Positions 23,681-31,226 of a DNA stretch of 31,226 bases are shown here, piece after piece (the stretch's first letter is position 1; each line of letters starts with the position of its first letter). The translations under genes were made by a program, and so were the position numbers. This DNA is from CAYSJU01 sp964431495. GTDB lineage: Bacteria > Omnitrophota > Gorgyraeia > Tantalellales > Tantalellaceae. The stretch lies in NCBI GenBank assembly GCA_964431495.1, contig CAYSJU010000023.1, positions 1-31,226 of the forward strand, read 5' to 3'. The notes under the pieces are model-generated. The model was not told where the DNA came from. It did no database searches and saw only the letters and a list, made by a program, of their open reading frames with translations.

Positions 23681-26600
23681 CTACCGCAACATTTCTTGTA
23701 TTTTTTACCGCTTCCGCAGGGGCAGGGATCGTTGCGCCCAACTTTCTTGTCGCCTCTTTTGAACGTAACGCCCTTCCTGGGAACGGGCCCTTGTTCCGGG
23801 GCCTCGCCCGGCCGCATCCGCGGGGGCATCGGCGACGGCCGTTCCGCCCCTTCCCTGGAATAAAATTCGTCCTGCCCGGCCGATGACGTTCCAAGCGCGG
23901 AATACGCGTTATGCTCCAGCATTTCCTTATCCGGCGTAAAAACAGTCTTCTTATACTGCTCTTCCATTGCCGATATTTTCATTATTCTTTCGGCCGTGGT
24001 CTCGTCTATCTTGAGCATGAGCTCATGGAACATCCGGAACGCTTCGTGCTGGAACTCCACAAAAGGATCTTTCTGGGCATAGGCCTGCCATGATATGCCC
24101 TCGCGAAGGTCATCGATCTCCCTGAGATATTCCTTCCAGTTGGAATCGATGACAGATAGCATTATCATCTTTTCAAGGTACCGCATCTTTTCTTCGCCCA
24201 GGAACTTCTCTCTCAAAGAATAACCCTTTTTCGCCATCTCCATTATAAATTCCATGGCTTCGGTCGCGGTCTTATCCTCCAGCATCTCCGCTTTTACATT
24301 GACCGCGTAACGATACATGGCCTCCTTTGCCAGCCTGGAAGGATACGGGTCCTCGTCCCACTTTTCCAGGAGCGATTCCAACCCAACTGAAAGGCATTCA
24401 AAGAACTCATCCTTGAGGTTCTCGCCTTGCAGCACCATGCGGCGCCTTTTGTATATGACCTCCCTCTGCCTGTTCATTATATTGTCATACTTCAGGAGAT
24501 GTTTTCTGACCTCAAAATTCTGTCCCTCCACCCGCTTCTGCGCGGTCCGTATGGAACGGGTGACCAGGGCGTTCTCTATTACTTCCCCTTCCTCCATGCC
24601 CAGACGGTCCATGATGGCCTTGATCCTGTCAGAACCGAATATCCTCATGAGGTCGTCTTCCAGAGAAAGGTAAAATCTGCTTGAGCCGGGATCGCCCTGT
24701 CTGCCGGACCGTCCGCGGAGCTGGTTGTCTATGCGCCTGGATTCATGTCTTTCCGTGCCCATCACGTGCAGCCCGCCCGCTTCCACGACCTTTTCATGCT
24801 TCTGCACGCTCTGTTCCTTTGCCTGCTGCAAAAATTTATTGTACGCTTTTTCTTTTTCCGCGGGGTCGTCGATCTCCAGCCTGTCCACGGAATCCATGGC
24901 CAGGGATTCCGGGTTGCCTCCGAGCAGGATGTCTGTTCCGCGTCCAGCCATGTTCGTGGCTATTGTAACGGCCCCGTACCTGCCCGCCTGGGAGATTATC
25001 TGCGCTTCTCTTTGGTGGTACTTGGCGTTAAGAACGTTGTGTTCTATGCCCTTTGCCGTTAAAAGGCGACTCAGGTGCTCGGATTTTTCTATGGAGATGG
25101 TACCGACCAGGACGGGGCTACCCTTCTTGTGCCTTTCCTCGACTTCTCCTACAATAGCGTTGAACTTCTCCTTCTCGGTCTTATATATCCTGTCGGACAT
25201 GTTATCTCTTCTTAACGGCCTGTTGGGTGGAACAATGATAACCGGCAGAAGATATATGTTCTCGAACTCCCCCTCTTCGGTCTTGGCAGTGCCTGTCATG
25301 CCCGCCAGCTTATCGTACATGCGGAAATAGTTCTGAAGGGTTATTGTCGCAAGTGTCTGGCTCTCTTTCTGCACCTCCACGCGTTCCTTGGCCTCGATGG
25401 CTTCGTGAATGCCGTCGGAGAACCGCCTGCCCGGCATCATCCTTCCGGTAAACTCGTCCACTATGACTATCTTGTTCTCATTAACCACGTATTCAACGTC
25501 TTTCTCAAAAAGTATATACGCTTTCAACAGCTGTTTCAGGCTTTCCACGTTCCTCTGCTGGTCGGCGTAAGACGCCGTGAGTTCTGTTTCGCGCGCCACT
25601 TTCTCTTCATCCGGGATATCCTTATCCGCCAGCTCCGCCAGGGTGGCTTCAATATCTTCCAGCATGAACTCTATATCGAACTTATCCTTCATGAGCCCCT
25701 GGCCTTTGGCGCTGAAGGTCGCCTCTCTTGTCTTCTCGTCAAAAACGTAATAAAGCTGCTCCAGGAGATCGTGTCTTTCTTTCTCCATCACCTTGCTGTC
25801 CAGATTCGCCTGGGTCCTGTCAAGAAGCACCTTTACTTGCCTCTCCTTTAGCACCATGTCCAGGAACTCCCTGTTCTTGGGATCGGCTTTATGTATCAGA
25901 TAGAGAAGGTTCCCGGCTTCTTCTCCCTTTCCTTCCTGTGAGAGAATCGTCCGCAGCGTGGACATGTGATCCCTTACAAGCCGTTTCTGCTGGCGGACCA
26001 CTTCTTCCACAACGGGACGCATCTGGTTATACGCTTCGTTATGTTCATCAACAGGGCCTGATATTATAAGCGGTGTCCTGGCCTCGTCGATAAGTATACT
26101 GTCCACTTCATCCACGATCGCGAAATTCGGGTACTGCTGGACAAGGTCCTCTTTGTCAACGACCATATTGTCCCTAAGATAATCAAAACCGAACTCGTTG
26201 TTCGTCCCGTAAACAACGTCACAGCTGTAGGCCTTTCTTCTGTCTTCCGGCTTCATATCATGTTGTATAAGGCCCACGGAAAGACCCATGAACCTGTAAA
26301 CGGGCCCCATCCACTCGGAGTCCCTTTTGGCGAGATAATCATTGACCGTTACCACATGCACGCTGCCGCCGGCAAGGGCGTTCAGGCACACAGGCAGGGT
26401 CGCTACCAGCGTCTTACCTTCACCCGTGGCCATCTCGGCTATCTTTCCCTGGTGCAGCACAACACCGCCGAGAAGCTGGACATCAAAATGCCTCATGTTG
26501 ATGGTCCTTTTAGCGGCTTCCCTGACTAGCGCGAAGACCCCGGGAATCTTATCATCCATGATCCGGTTTTTTACCGCTCTGAGCTGCTTTTTGTATCTGC

Positions 26601-26844
26601 TGCGTTCCTGCTCCGAAGTGGATATCGCGACCAGTTCTCTCGTCTTTTCGATCTCCGGTTCTATTTCTTTGCGGCTCCGGCGCAGTGTTTCCATGAACTC
26701 CCCGGCCCTGGCTTTCAGTTCGTCGTCTGAAAGCGCCGAGACCTCTTTCTCGAGCTCGTTTATCTGGAGGACAAGCGGCCCGAGATTGTTAAGCTCCCGC
26801 TCGTTCTGCGTCCCGAATAGTCTTTTCAACAACCAACCTATCAT
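23677..26844 (-). CDS. secA: Preprotein translocase ATPase SecA, long form
   Basis: A 1055-residue motor ATPase that drives secretory proteins through SecYEG. Walker A is in ATGEGKT (139-145) and Walker B in DEVDSILIDEARTPL (from 245). VNDYLAKRD, GTNNEFGFDYLRDNM, VDEFTGRMMPGRRFSDG, ATNMAGRGTDI and RGRSGRQGDPG are all present. The C-terminal zinc-binding motif CPCGSGKKYKKCC ends the protein. It is some 150 residues longer than E. coli SecA because of an insertion at about 270-400 within the preprotein cross-linking region (RQQKRLVRDHMSTLRTIL and LIHKADPKNREFLDMVL). That insertion is familiar from Bacteroidota-type SecA. AGAGAGGAT precedes the start. It lies between prfB, after a hairpin repeat, and lnt. 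Confidence 0.97.
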   Translation of the reverse strand: MIGWLLKRLFGTQNERELNNLGPLVLQINELEKEVSALSDDELKARAGEFMETLRRSRKEIEPEIEKTRELVAISTSEQERSRYKKQLRAVKNRIMDDKIPGVFALVREAAKRTINMRHFDVQLLGGVVLHQGKIAEMATGEGKTLVATLPVCLNALAGGSVHVVTVNDYLAKRDSEWMGPVYRFMGLSVGLIQHDMKPEDRRKAYSCDVVYGTNNEFGFDYLRDNMVVDKEDLVQQYPNFAIVDEVDSILIDEARTPLIISGPVDEHNEAYNQMRPVVEEVVRQQKRLVRDHMSTLRTILSQEGKGEEAGNLLYLIHKADPKNREFLDMVLKERQVKVLLDRTQANLDSKVMEKERHDLLEQLYYVFDEKTREATFSAKGQGLMKDKFDIEFMLEDIEATLAELADKDIPDEEKVARETELTASYADQQRNVESLKQLLKAYILFEKDVEYVVNENKIVIVDEFTGRMMPGRRFSDGIHEAIEAKERVEVQKESQTLATITLQNYFRMYDKLAGMTGTAKTEEGEFENIYLLPVIIVPPNRPLRRDNMSDRIYKTEKEKFNAIVGEVEERHKKGSPVLVGTISIEKSEHLSRLLTAKGIEHNVLNAKYHQREAQIISQAGRYGAVTIATNMAGRGTDILLGGNPESLAMDSVDRLEIDDPAEKEKAYNKFLQQAKEQSVQKHEKVVEAGGLHVMGTERHESRRIDNQLRGRSGRQGDPGSSRFYLSLEDDLMRIFGSDRIKAIMDRLGMEEGEVIENALVTRSIRTAQKRVEGQNFEVRKHLLKYDNIMNRQREVIYKRRRMVLQGENLKDEFFECLSVGLESLLEKWDEDPYPSRLAKEAMYRYAVNVKAEMLEDKTATEAMEFIMEMAKKGYSLREKFLGEEKMRYLEKMIMLSVIDSNWKEYLREIDDLREGISWQAYAQKDPFVEFQHEAFRMFHELMLKIDETTAERIMKISAMEEQYKKTVFTPDKEMLEHNAYSALGTSSAGQDEFYSREGAERPSPMPPRMRPGEAPEQGPVPRKGVTFKRGDKKVGRNDPCPCGSGKKYKKCCGR

Positions 26845-26865
26845 TTATCTATCCTCTCTCTGCAC

Positions 26866-26913
26866 CCAACTTCCACCTCGTAGGTGGGGTTCCACCTACG
26901 AGGTGGAAGTTGG
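26866..26913. repeat. Perfect 22-bp inverted repeat between secA and prfB (family C)
   Basis: Arms at 26866-26887 and 26892-26913 are perfectly complementary around the loop GGTT. Each arm contains a shorter near-palindrome, CCACCTCGTAGGTGG. It starts two bases after the prfB stop, so it would form a strong hairpin in the prfB transcript. There is no T-run, so it is not a standard intrinsic terminator. It is possibly a mobile palindromic element. Confidence 0.92.
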
Positions 26914-26915
26914 TT

Positions 26916-28017
26916 TCAAGCCTTCTTCGCGGTCTCTTTCAAATACGTCTCAATAAACTCATCCAGGGCGCCGTCCAGGACCTTCTCCGCGCTGGATGTC
27001 TCTGTCCCGGTCCGGTGATCCTTGACCATCTTATATGGATGCAGCACGTAAGAGCGGATCTGGCTGCCCCACTCTATGCGCTTTTTACCGTCATAAGCCT
27101 TCATAATCTCTTTTTCCTTCTTCCTTTTCTCCATCTCGTACACGCGCGCCCTCAGGACCTTCATCGCGGTCGCCTTGTTCTTGTGCTGGGAACGTTCCTT
27201 CTGGCACTGCACCACTATGCCGGTAGGGATATGCGTGATCCTTACCGCGGAATCCGTCACATTGACATGCTGCCCTCCCGCGCCGCTGGAACGGTAAGTA
27301 TCGACGCGCAGGTCGGATTCGTTTATGTCTATTTTGATATTGTCTTCTATTTCCGGAATGACATCCACGGAAGCGAACGAAGTATGCCTTCTCCTGTTCG
27401 AGTCAAATGGGGATATCCGGACAAGGCGGTGAACTCCCGTTTCGGACTTAAGGTACCCGTAGGCGTACCTCCCCCGGATCAGCAGTGTGGCGTTCTTTAT
27501 CCCCGCTTCCTCCCCTGCCAGCTGGTCAAGGACTTCAACCCGGTGCCCGTGATCTTCTGCCCAGCGTATATACATCCTTAAAAGCATTGAGGCCCAGTCA
27601 CAGGATTCGGTCCCGCCAGCGCCGGCATTTATGCTGAGTATGGCGCTGTTTCTGTCTGTCTCCCCGCCCAGGAGGCTTTTGAATTCGAGCCTGTCCATCT
27701 CCCCGCGTATATCCTTCATCTCGTCCATCATGCTGTTGATGGATTCGATATCTTCGGATTCCACTATCTCGACAAGCTCCCTGATGGTCTCGTACTGCTC
27801 TTTTATCTTATTGAACGGCCCTATAAGCGCCCGCAGGGCCTGAAGCATGCTTGAAAGGCTGTTGGCTTTTTCCTGGTTCTTCCATATGTCGGGCTCGCTA
27901 AGCTGTTGCTCCAGTTCCTCTATTTTCCTCTGGTTTTTCTCGAGGTCAAAGATACCCCCTGAGCTCTTTTACCTTGCTCCCCAGTTCCTTTACACTTGAT
28001 CGTAATTCATTTAACAT
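26916..28017 (-). CDS. prfB: Peptide chain release factor 2 (programmed +1 frameshift)
   Basis: Release factor 2 recognises UGA and UAA and triggers peptide release. The gene starts at ATG 28017, after a GGAGGTG ribosome site. Codon 24 in the first frame is an in-frame TGA (27946-27948), and the rest of the protein (from DLEKNQRK) is in the +1 frame. Joining both parts gives 366 residues, the normal RF2 length. The catalytic GGQ motif is in SSGAGGQHVNVTDSA, and the stop-codon-recognition tripeptide SPF is in VRISPFDSNRRRH. The frameshift lets RF2 regulate itself: when RF2 is scarce, ribosomes slip at the UGA. An extended -10 promoter lies just upstream. A start at 27848 would miss the N-terminal domain. 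Confidence 0.97.
27945..27960 (-). promoter_or_regulatory. prfB programmed +1 frameshift signal
   Basis: The minus strand reads AGGGGGTATCTTTGAC. It contains the internal Shine-Dalgarno-like AGGGGG, the slippery CTT codon and the in-frame TGA followed by C, the poor termination context. The sequence equals the classical E. coli prfB site. Confidence 0.97.
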
Positions 28018-28035
28018 AGGTACACCTCCATGGGG

Positions 28036-28044
28036 ATTATAGCA
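28036..28044 (-). promoter_or_regulatory. Predicted extended -10 promoter of prfB
   Basis: The minus strand has TGC directly before TATAAT (28036-28041), a perfect extended -10 element, about 20 bases before the prfB start. There is no recognisable -35; that region is formed by the right-hand end of palindrome copy A2. The leader would be only about a dozen bases but includes the GGAGGTG ribosome site. Confidence 0.6.
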
Positions 28045-28049
28045 TACTT

Positions 28050-28110
28050 AAATAGGGACAGCGACCATTTTTTTGCGCCTTGTTATGAAAAATGGTCGCT
28101 GTCCCTATTT
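28050..28110 (-). repeat. Palindromic repeat family A, copy 2
   Basis: Arms of 23 bp (28050-28072 and 28088-28110) around a 15-base loop, with the same TAGGGACAGCGACCATTT core as copies 1 and 3. The uvrC TAG stop lies in the right arm. The loop is longer and different from the other copies, so loops are not conserved. It could fold at the end of the uvrC message. Confidence 0.92.
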
Positions 28111-29520
28111 TCGAAAGTATTCCATGATCGCCCGCGCTGCGGGAGCACTGATCCCCGCTTCCTTCAATTCCTCGAGAGAGGCCTTGCGGATATTGTCCGG
28201 GTTCCTGAATTTCGCGAGCAGTTTCCGTTCCCAGGCAGGGCCGATGCCTCTTATATCCCTGAGCCCGGTCTCGAACGACCTGGTATTTCTCAATTCCCGG
28301 TGGTACGTTATGGCAAACCTGTGCGCTTCGTCCCTGATCCGTTGGATCAAAAGAAGAAGGCGCGAGCCCGGAGAAAGCCTTATGGGCTGCTTTCTTCCCG
28401 GCGTATAAAGATGATTATACTCTTTTGCTATGCTGGCCACGGGCATATGTTGCAGCCCCAGAACGCGGAGCTCGTCTTTCGCGCTGGAAAGATGCCCTTT
28501 TCCGCCGTCAATAAGCACGAGGTCCGGCATCTCCTTTTCCTCTTTTAAAAGGCGCGAATACCTCCTGCGCACGACCTCCCGTATCATGGAATAATCGTCA
28601 ATTCCCGCCACGGTCTTTATCCTGAACTTCCGGTAGCCTGCCTTTTGCGGTCTCCCCCCTGTGAACCTTACCATTGATCCTACCGCCTGCTTGCCGGTTA
28701 TGTTCGAGACATCAAAACATTCTATCACTTCCGGCAGAACCGGCAGGTCAAGCGCGTTCTGCAGCTCTTCGAGCTCGCCGTACATGGGATGCTGGGACCT
28801 GTCATGCAGCTGTTGAATGGCTGACAGCGCTTCTATGCGCCTCTTCACGGCCAGAGCTTTTTCATACTCTTTCTTCCGCGAGAACTTTTTCATGTCTTTT
28901 TCCAATGAACTCAAAAGTTCATCCTTGCGTCCTTCAAGGAACGCCTTTAGCTGATCTACAACATCGCTGTAATCTTTTGCTTTTATTTTCCCCTCACATG
29001 GCCCGTAACATTGTCCGATGTGATATTCGAGACAGATCTTTTTACGCATCTTTTTGCAGCTTCTAAGCGGAAAGACCCTTTTCATGAAAGACAATGCTTC
29101 CCTTAATAATTTAACATTGACATAAGGGCCGTAATATACCGCTCCGTCTCTCATCTTCCTCCGGGTCAAAAACAACCTGGGATATTTTTCGTTCACTGTT
29201 AATTTAAGAAAGGGATAAGATTTGTCGTCTTTCAGGTCTATGTTGAATTTGGGTCTGTGGTCTTTTATGAGCCCGGCTTCGTATATCAGGGCTTCTGCCT
29301 CGGAAGAGGCGCGGATTATCCTGATGTCCCGCGTTTCGCTTACCAGAAGTTCCAGGCGGTTATCATGGGCACGGCCGGCCTGAAAATAAGACGCCGCGCG
29401 GCGTTTGAGCCTCCTGGCCTTGCCCACGTATATGATCTTCTTCCCCTTGTCCAGGAACATGTACACTCCCGGAGAATCAGGAAGTTCTTTTATCTTTGCA
29501 GATAGTTGTTTAGTCATCAC
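28105..29520 (-). CDS. uvrC: UvrC, excinuclease ABC subunit C (short form)
   Basis: A 471-residue nuclease subunit that makes both incisions in nucleotide excision repair with UvrB. The N-terminal GIY-YIG domain (about 10-95) has SPGVYMF and IIYVGKARRLKRRAASYF. Four cysteines lie at about 154-175 (CKKMRKKICLEYHIGQCYGPC). A UvrB-binding UVR motif is at about 205-235. The C-terminal RNase H-like nuclease (about 265-410) has CFDVSNITGKQ, LVLIDGGKGHL and RDEAHRFAITYHR. The end has helix-hairpin-helix motifs (DIRGIGPAWERKLL, AGISAPAARAI). The region of about 120 residues that normally joins the UVR motif to the nuclease domain is missing. The start is GTG 29520 or ATG 29517, 10-13 bases after murJ. 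The stop codon lies inside a palindromic repeat. Confidence 0.94.
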   Translation of the reverse strand: MMTKQLSAKIKELPDSPGVYMFLDKGKKIIYVGKARRLKRRAASYFQAGRAHDNRLELLVSETRDIRIIRASSEAEALIYEAGLIKDHRPKFNIDLKDDKSYPFLKLTVNEKYPRLFLTRRKMRDGAVYYGPYVNVKLLREALSFMKRVFPLRSCKKMRKKICLEYHIGQCYGPCEGKIKAKDYSDVVDQLKAFLEGRKDELLSSLEKDMKKFSRKKEYEKALAVKRRIEALSAIQQLHDRSQHPMYGELEELQNALDLPVLPEVIECFDVSNITGKQAVGSMVRFTGGRPQKAGYRKFRIKTVAGIDDYSMIREVVRRRYSRLLKEEKEMPDLVLIDGGKGHLSSAKDELRVLGLQHMPVASIAKEYNHLYTPGRKQPIRLSPGSRLLLLIQRIRDEAHRFAITYHRELRNTRSFETGLRDIRGIGPAWERKLLAKFRNPDNIRKASLEELKEAGISAPAARAIMEYFRK

Positions 29521-29549
29521 TCTTCACCCATCACCCATCACTCTTTACA
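29515..29549 (-). repeat. Simple degenerate tandem repeat at the murJ-uvrC junction
   Basis: On the minus strand AGAGTGATGGGTGATGG continues as GTGAAGAGTGATG: four degenerate copies of GTGATGG/GTGAAGA. It encodes the last residues of MurJ (KSDG), provides its stop and runs into the uvrC start codon. It is similar in style to 14398-14430, with a different unit. Confidence 0.6.
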
Positions 29550-31123
29550 CCATGCGCCAACTCCCGCACCTTCGCCGCGATAAGTCTCCACAACTTGCGG
29601 ACGCCTTCAACACCGGCAATATAAGCAAAGACAAGATAGATAACTGCGCTCACGAATATTATACCGGCAATGCCCGCGAAAGCGACTATTCCGCTGACCC
29701 CGTCCTTCAGCAGCAGGACCCGGCCGGCATAAGTAAAAAATCCCATCACGACTGTCGCGCCGCATATCCTCGCAAAAGACAAAAGAATGGACGATGTCCC
29801 TATATCGCCGATGCGGCGGGTCATTATGCCGTATAACATGAAAAAATTAACTGTTGCCGCTATTGAAGTGGCCAGGGCCAATCCACCGACCTTCAGCGGC
29901 CACATCAGTATCAGGTTAAGTACCACGTTTATGGCTAACGATATGGACGCTGTCCTCACCGGCGTGCGCGTGTCACCCATGGAATAATACGCGTTCACCA
30001 TGATCTTTATCCCCGCGTAAGCGAAAAGGCCGAAAGCGTAAAAGAGAAGAGCGCTTGAAGTTATCATCGTTGAATAGCCCGTGAACTCTCCTCGCTGAAA
30101 AAGGACCCTGACTATCGGCTTTGCCAGCACCATCAGGCCCAGCGCCGCTGGTATCATCACCATGAACACCGTCCTTAAAGAAAAATTGACCGTGTTCTTG
30201 AGTTTGCCCAGATCGCTCGCGGCTGCTTCCTTGCTCATCCTGGGAAGCACCGCGGTAGCCAGGGATATCCCGAAGATCGCGAGCGGCAGGTGTATAAGCC
30301 TGTGCGCGTAATACAACGCGGCAACACCACCGGCTCCGACTATCCATGCCAGGGACGCGAGGACCGTATCAATAAGAACGCTCAGCTGATACACGGCTGT
30401 CCCCAGTATCCTTGGCAGGAGAAGCCTTCCTATCCTTCCGGCAATGGGGTGAACCAGCCTGAACCCTTTAGTGAGCCTGAACCCTCTTACGGTCAGCGGT
30501 GGTATCTGCATAAGCACCTGCAGTATACCACCGACTAAAATACCCAGAACCAGTCCGTTCACTCCGATAAGGGGACACAATAAAAGGAGTGATGCTATCA
30601 TCGCGGCGTTAAGCACCACTGTGGCATACGCGGGCGTTGTAAAATAGTGCAGCGAGTTCAGCACGCCTTTGCTGTACGCTATCATCCCCAGGAAAAGGAT
30701 GTAAGGGAACAGGAGCCGGGTAAGCGTTACCGTGGTGGAGAACTTCTGCGGGTCCTTTAGAAACCCAGGAGCGATTATCCTGACGATGACCGGCGCGAAC
30801 ACGACCCCGAGCACTGAAATTATTACCAGCACCACGAGCATCAGGTTGAATATCACCCTGGCGGCATCCCAGTATTCTTCCTCGCTCGTCCTGTGTCTGT
30901 ATTCCGTCAATACCGGGACTATGGCCGCGTCAGTCGCGCCTTCCCCCACCATGTCCCTGAGCATGTTAGGTAGCCTGAACGCCACGACAAAAGCCTGCGC
31001 GTAAACACCCGTGCCGAACAGCCTTGCGAAAAGTATGTCCCTGAGAAACCCCAGGACCCGGCTCGAAAGGGTCGCCGAACCTATGATCCCCGTAGATCTA
31101 ATAAGCCTCTTGTTCGTGGTCAT
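29531..31123 (-). CDS. murJ: Lipid II flippase MurJ (MviN)
   Basis: A 530-residue polytopic membrane protein (about 14 helices) of the MOP superfamily that flips the peptidoglycan precursor lipid II to the periplasmic face. The N-terminus has the family signature: SATLSSRVLGFLRDILFAR, then FRLPNMLRDMVGEGATDAAIVPVL. Later diagnostic segments are RLLFPYILFLGMIAYSKGVLNSL, ALYYAHRLIHLPLAIFGISLATAVLPRMS and LFQRGEFT. Length is typical (about 510-530). No Shine-Dalgarno sequence precedes the ATG. A -10-like TATACT at 31130-31135 would place the transcript start almost at the ATG, so a leaderless message is possible but unproven. It is followed closely by uvrC. Palindrome A3 lies 26 bases upstream. 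Confidence 0.96.
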   Translation of the reverse strand: MTTNKRLIRSTGIIGSATLSSRVLGFLRDILFARLFGTGVYAQAFVVAFRLPNMLRDMVGEGATDAAIVPVLTEYRHRTSEEEYWDAARVIFNLMLVVLVIISVLGVVFAPVIVRIIAPGFLKDPQKFSTTVTLTRLLFPYILFLGMIAYSKGVLNSLHYFTTPAYATVVLNAAMIASLLLLCPLIGVNGLVLGILVGGILQVLMQIPPLTVRGFRLTKGFRLVHPIAGRIGRLLLPRILGTAVYQLSVLIDTVLASLAWIVGAGGVAALYYAHRLIHLPLAIFGISLATAVLPRMSKEAAASDLGKLKNTVNFSLRTVFMVMIPAALGLMVLAKPIVRVLFQRGEFTGYSTMITSSALLFYAFGLFAYAGIKIMVNAYYSMGDTRTPVRTASISLAINVVLNLILMWPLKVGGLALATSIAATVNFFMLYGIMTRRIGDIGTSSILLSFARICGATVVMGFFTYAGRVLLLKDGVSGIVAFAGIAGIIFVSAVIYLVFAYIAGVEGVRKLWRLIAAKVRELAHGVKSDG

Positions 31124-31148
31124 GATTTCAGTATATATAATATCATAG

Positions 31149-31210
31149 AAAAATAGGGACAGCGACCATTTTACAAAAAATGGTCGCTGTCCCTATTTTT
31201 CCTATTTTCC
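31149..31210 (-). repeat. Palindromic repeat family A, copy 3
   Basis: Perfect 24-bp arms (31149-31172 and 31177-31200) around the loop ACAA, followed by CCTATTTTCC (31201-31210). On the minus strand the outer end reads GGAAAATAGGAAAAATAGGG, nearly the same as the head of copy 1 on the plus strand, so the element has a defined polarity. It lies just upstream of murJ. The remaining 16 bases to the window edge show nothing I can name. Confidence 0.92.
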
Positions 31211-31226
31211 GAAGAAACTTGACAAG

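Noticed and set aside
28050..28110. Intrinsic terminator after uvrC
   Set aside because: The stem is strong but A/T-rich at its foot and is followed only by ATTTAAG, with no real T-run. The same sequence occurs at places that are not transcript ends, so I list it as a repeat.

Overview
This is a 31 kb stretch in which every recognisable gene lies on the minus strand. It looks like a Gram-negative-type bacterium: it has apolipoprotein N-acyltransferase (Lnt), ExbB/ExbD and lipoprotein or secreted signal peptides. The SecA carries the long insertion typical of Bacteroidota and some related lineages, a full Bat (Bacteroides aerotolerance) operon is present, and a small Cys-rich DUF6485-type protein lies next to mnmG. 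Together with several families of short palindromic repeats between genes, this fits an uncultivated PVC-type lineage such as Omnitrophota. That placement is inference. The two 100-N gaps show that this is a draft or metagenome scaffold.

Layout in transcription order (right to left). The first block is housekeeping: murJ (lipid II flippase), a short uvrC, prfB with a classical programmed +1 frameshift, secA and lnt. Immediately downstream, and overlapping lnt, is a compact four-gene cluster: exbB, exbD, a 794-residue TPR-repeat (probable lipo)protein, and a protein with the topology of TonB (one N-terminal membrane anchor and a charged linker) but a von Willebrand factor A (VWA) domain with an inter-alpha-trypsin-inhibitor-like tail where the TonB domain would be. 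I see this as the best candidate for an undescribed machine: a proton-motive-force motor coupled to a VWA protein.

A decayed, repeat-flanked spacer of about 560 bp follows. It contains a good sigma70-type promoter for the second large unit: moxR, a DUF58 protein, a BatD-related membrane protein, batA, batB, batC, batD and batE, with most junctions overlapping or abutting. This is the MoxR/Bat system, an AAA+ ATPase acting on membrane-bound VWA and TPR proteins. BatC has a large Gln/Lys/Glu repeat tract in which the assembly broke twice. The unit runs into metH (cobalamin-dependent methionine synthase), then an MscS-type channel gene flanked by matching palindrome pairs, a DUF6485-type protein, mnmG, and the 5' part of a YhcC-type radical SAM gene that leaves the window.

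The intergenic spaces are mostly occupied by repeats. One palindrome family occurs three times (next to mnmG, uvrC and murJ) and supplies stop codons to two of those genes. A second occurs as paired palindromes on both sides of the mscS-like gene. A third is a perfect 22-bp hairpin between secA and prfB. A fourth, heterogeneous set surrounds the decayed spacer. No tRNA, rRNA, CRISPR array, riboswitch or intact transposase gene was seen.
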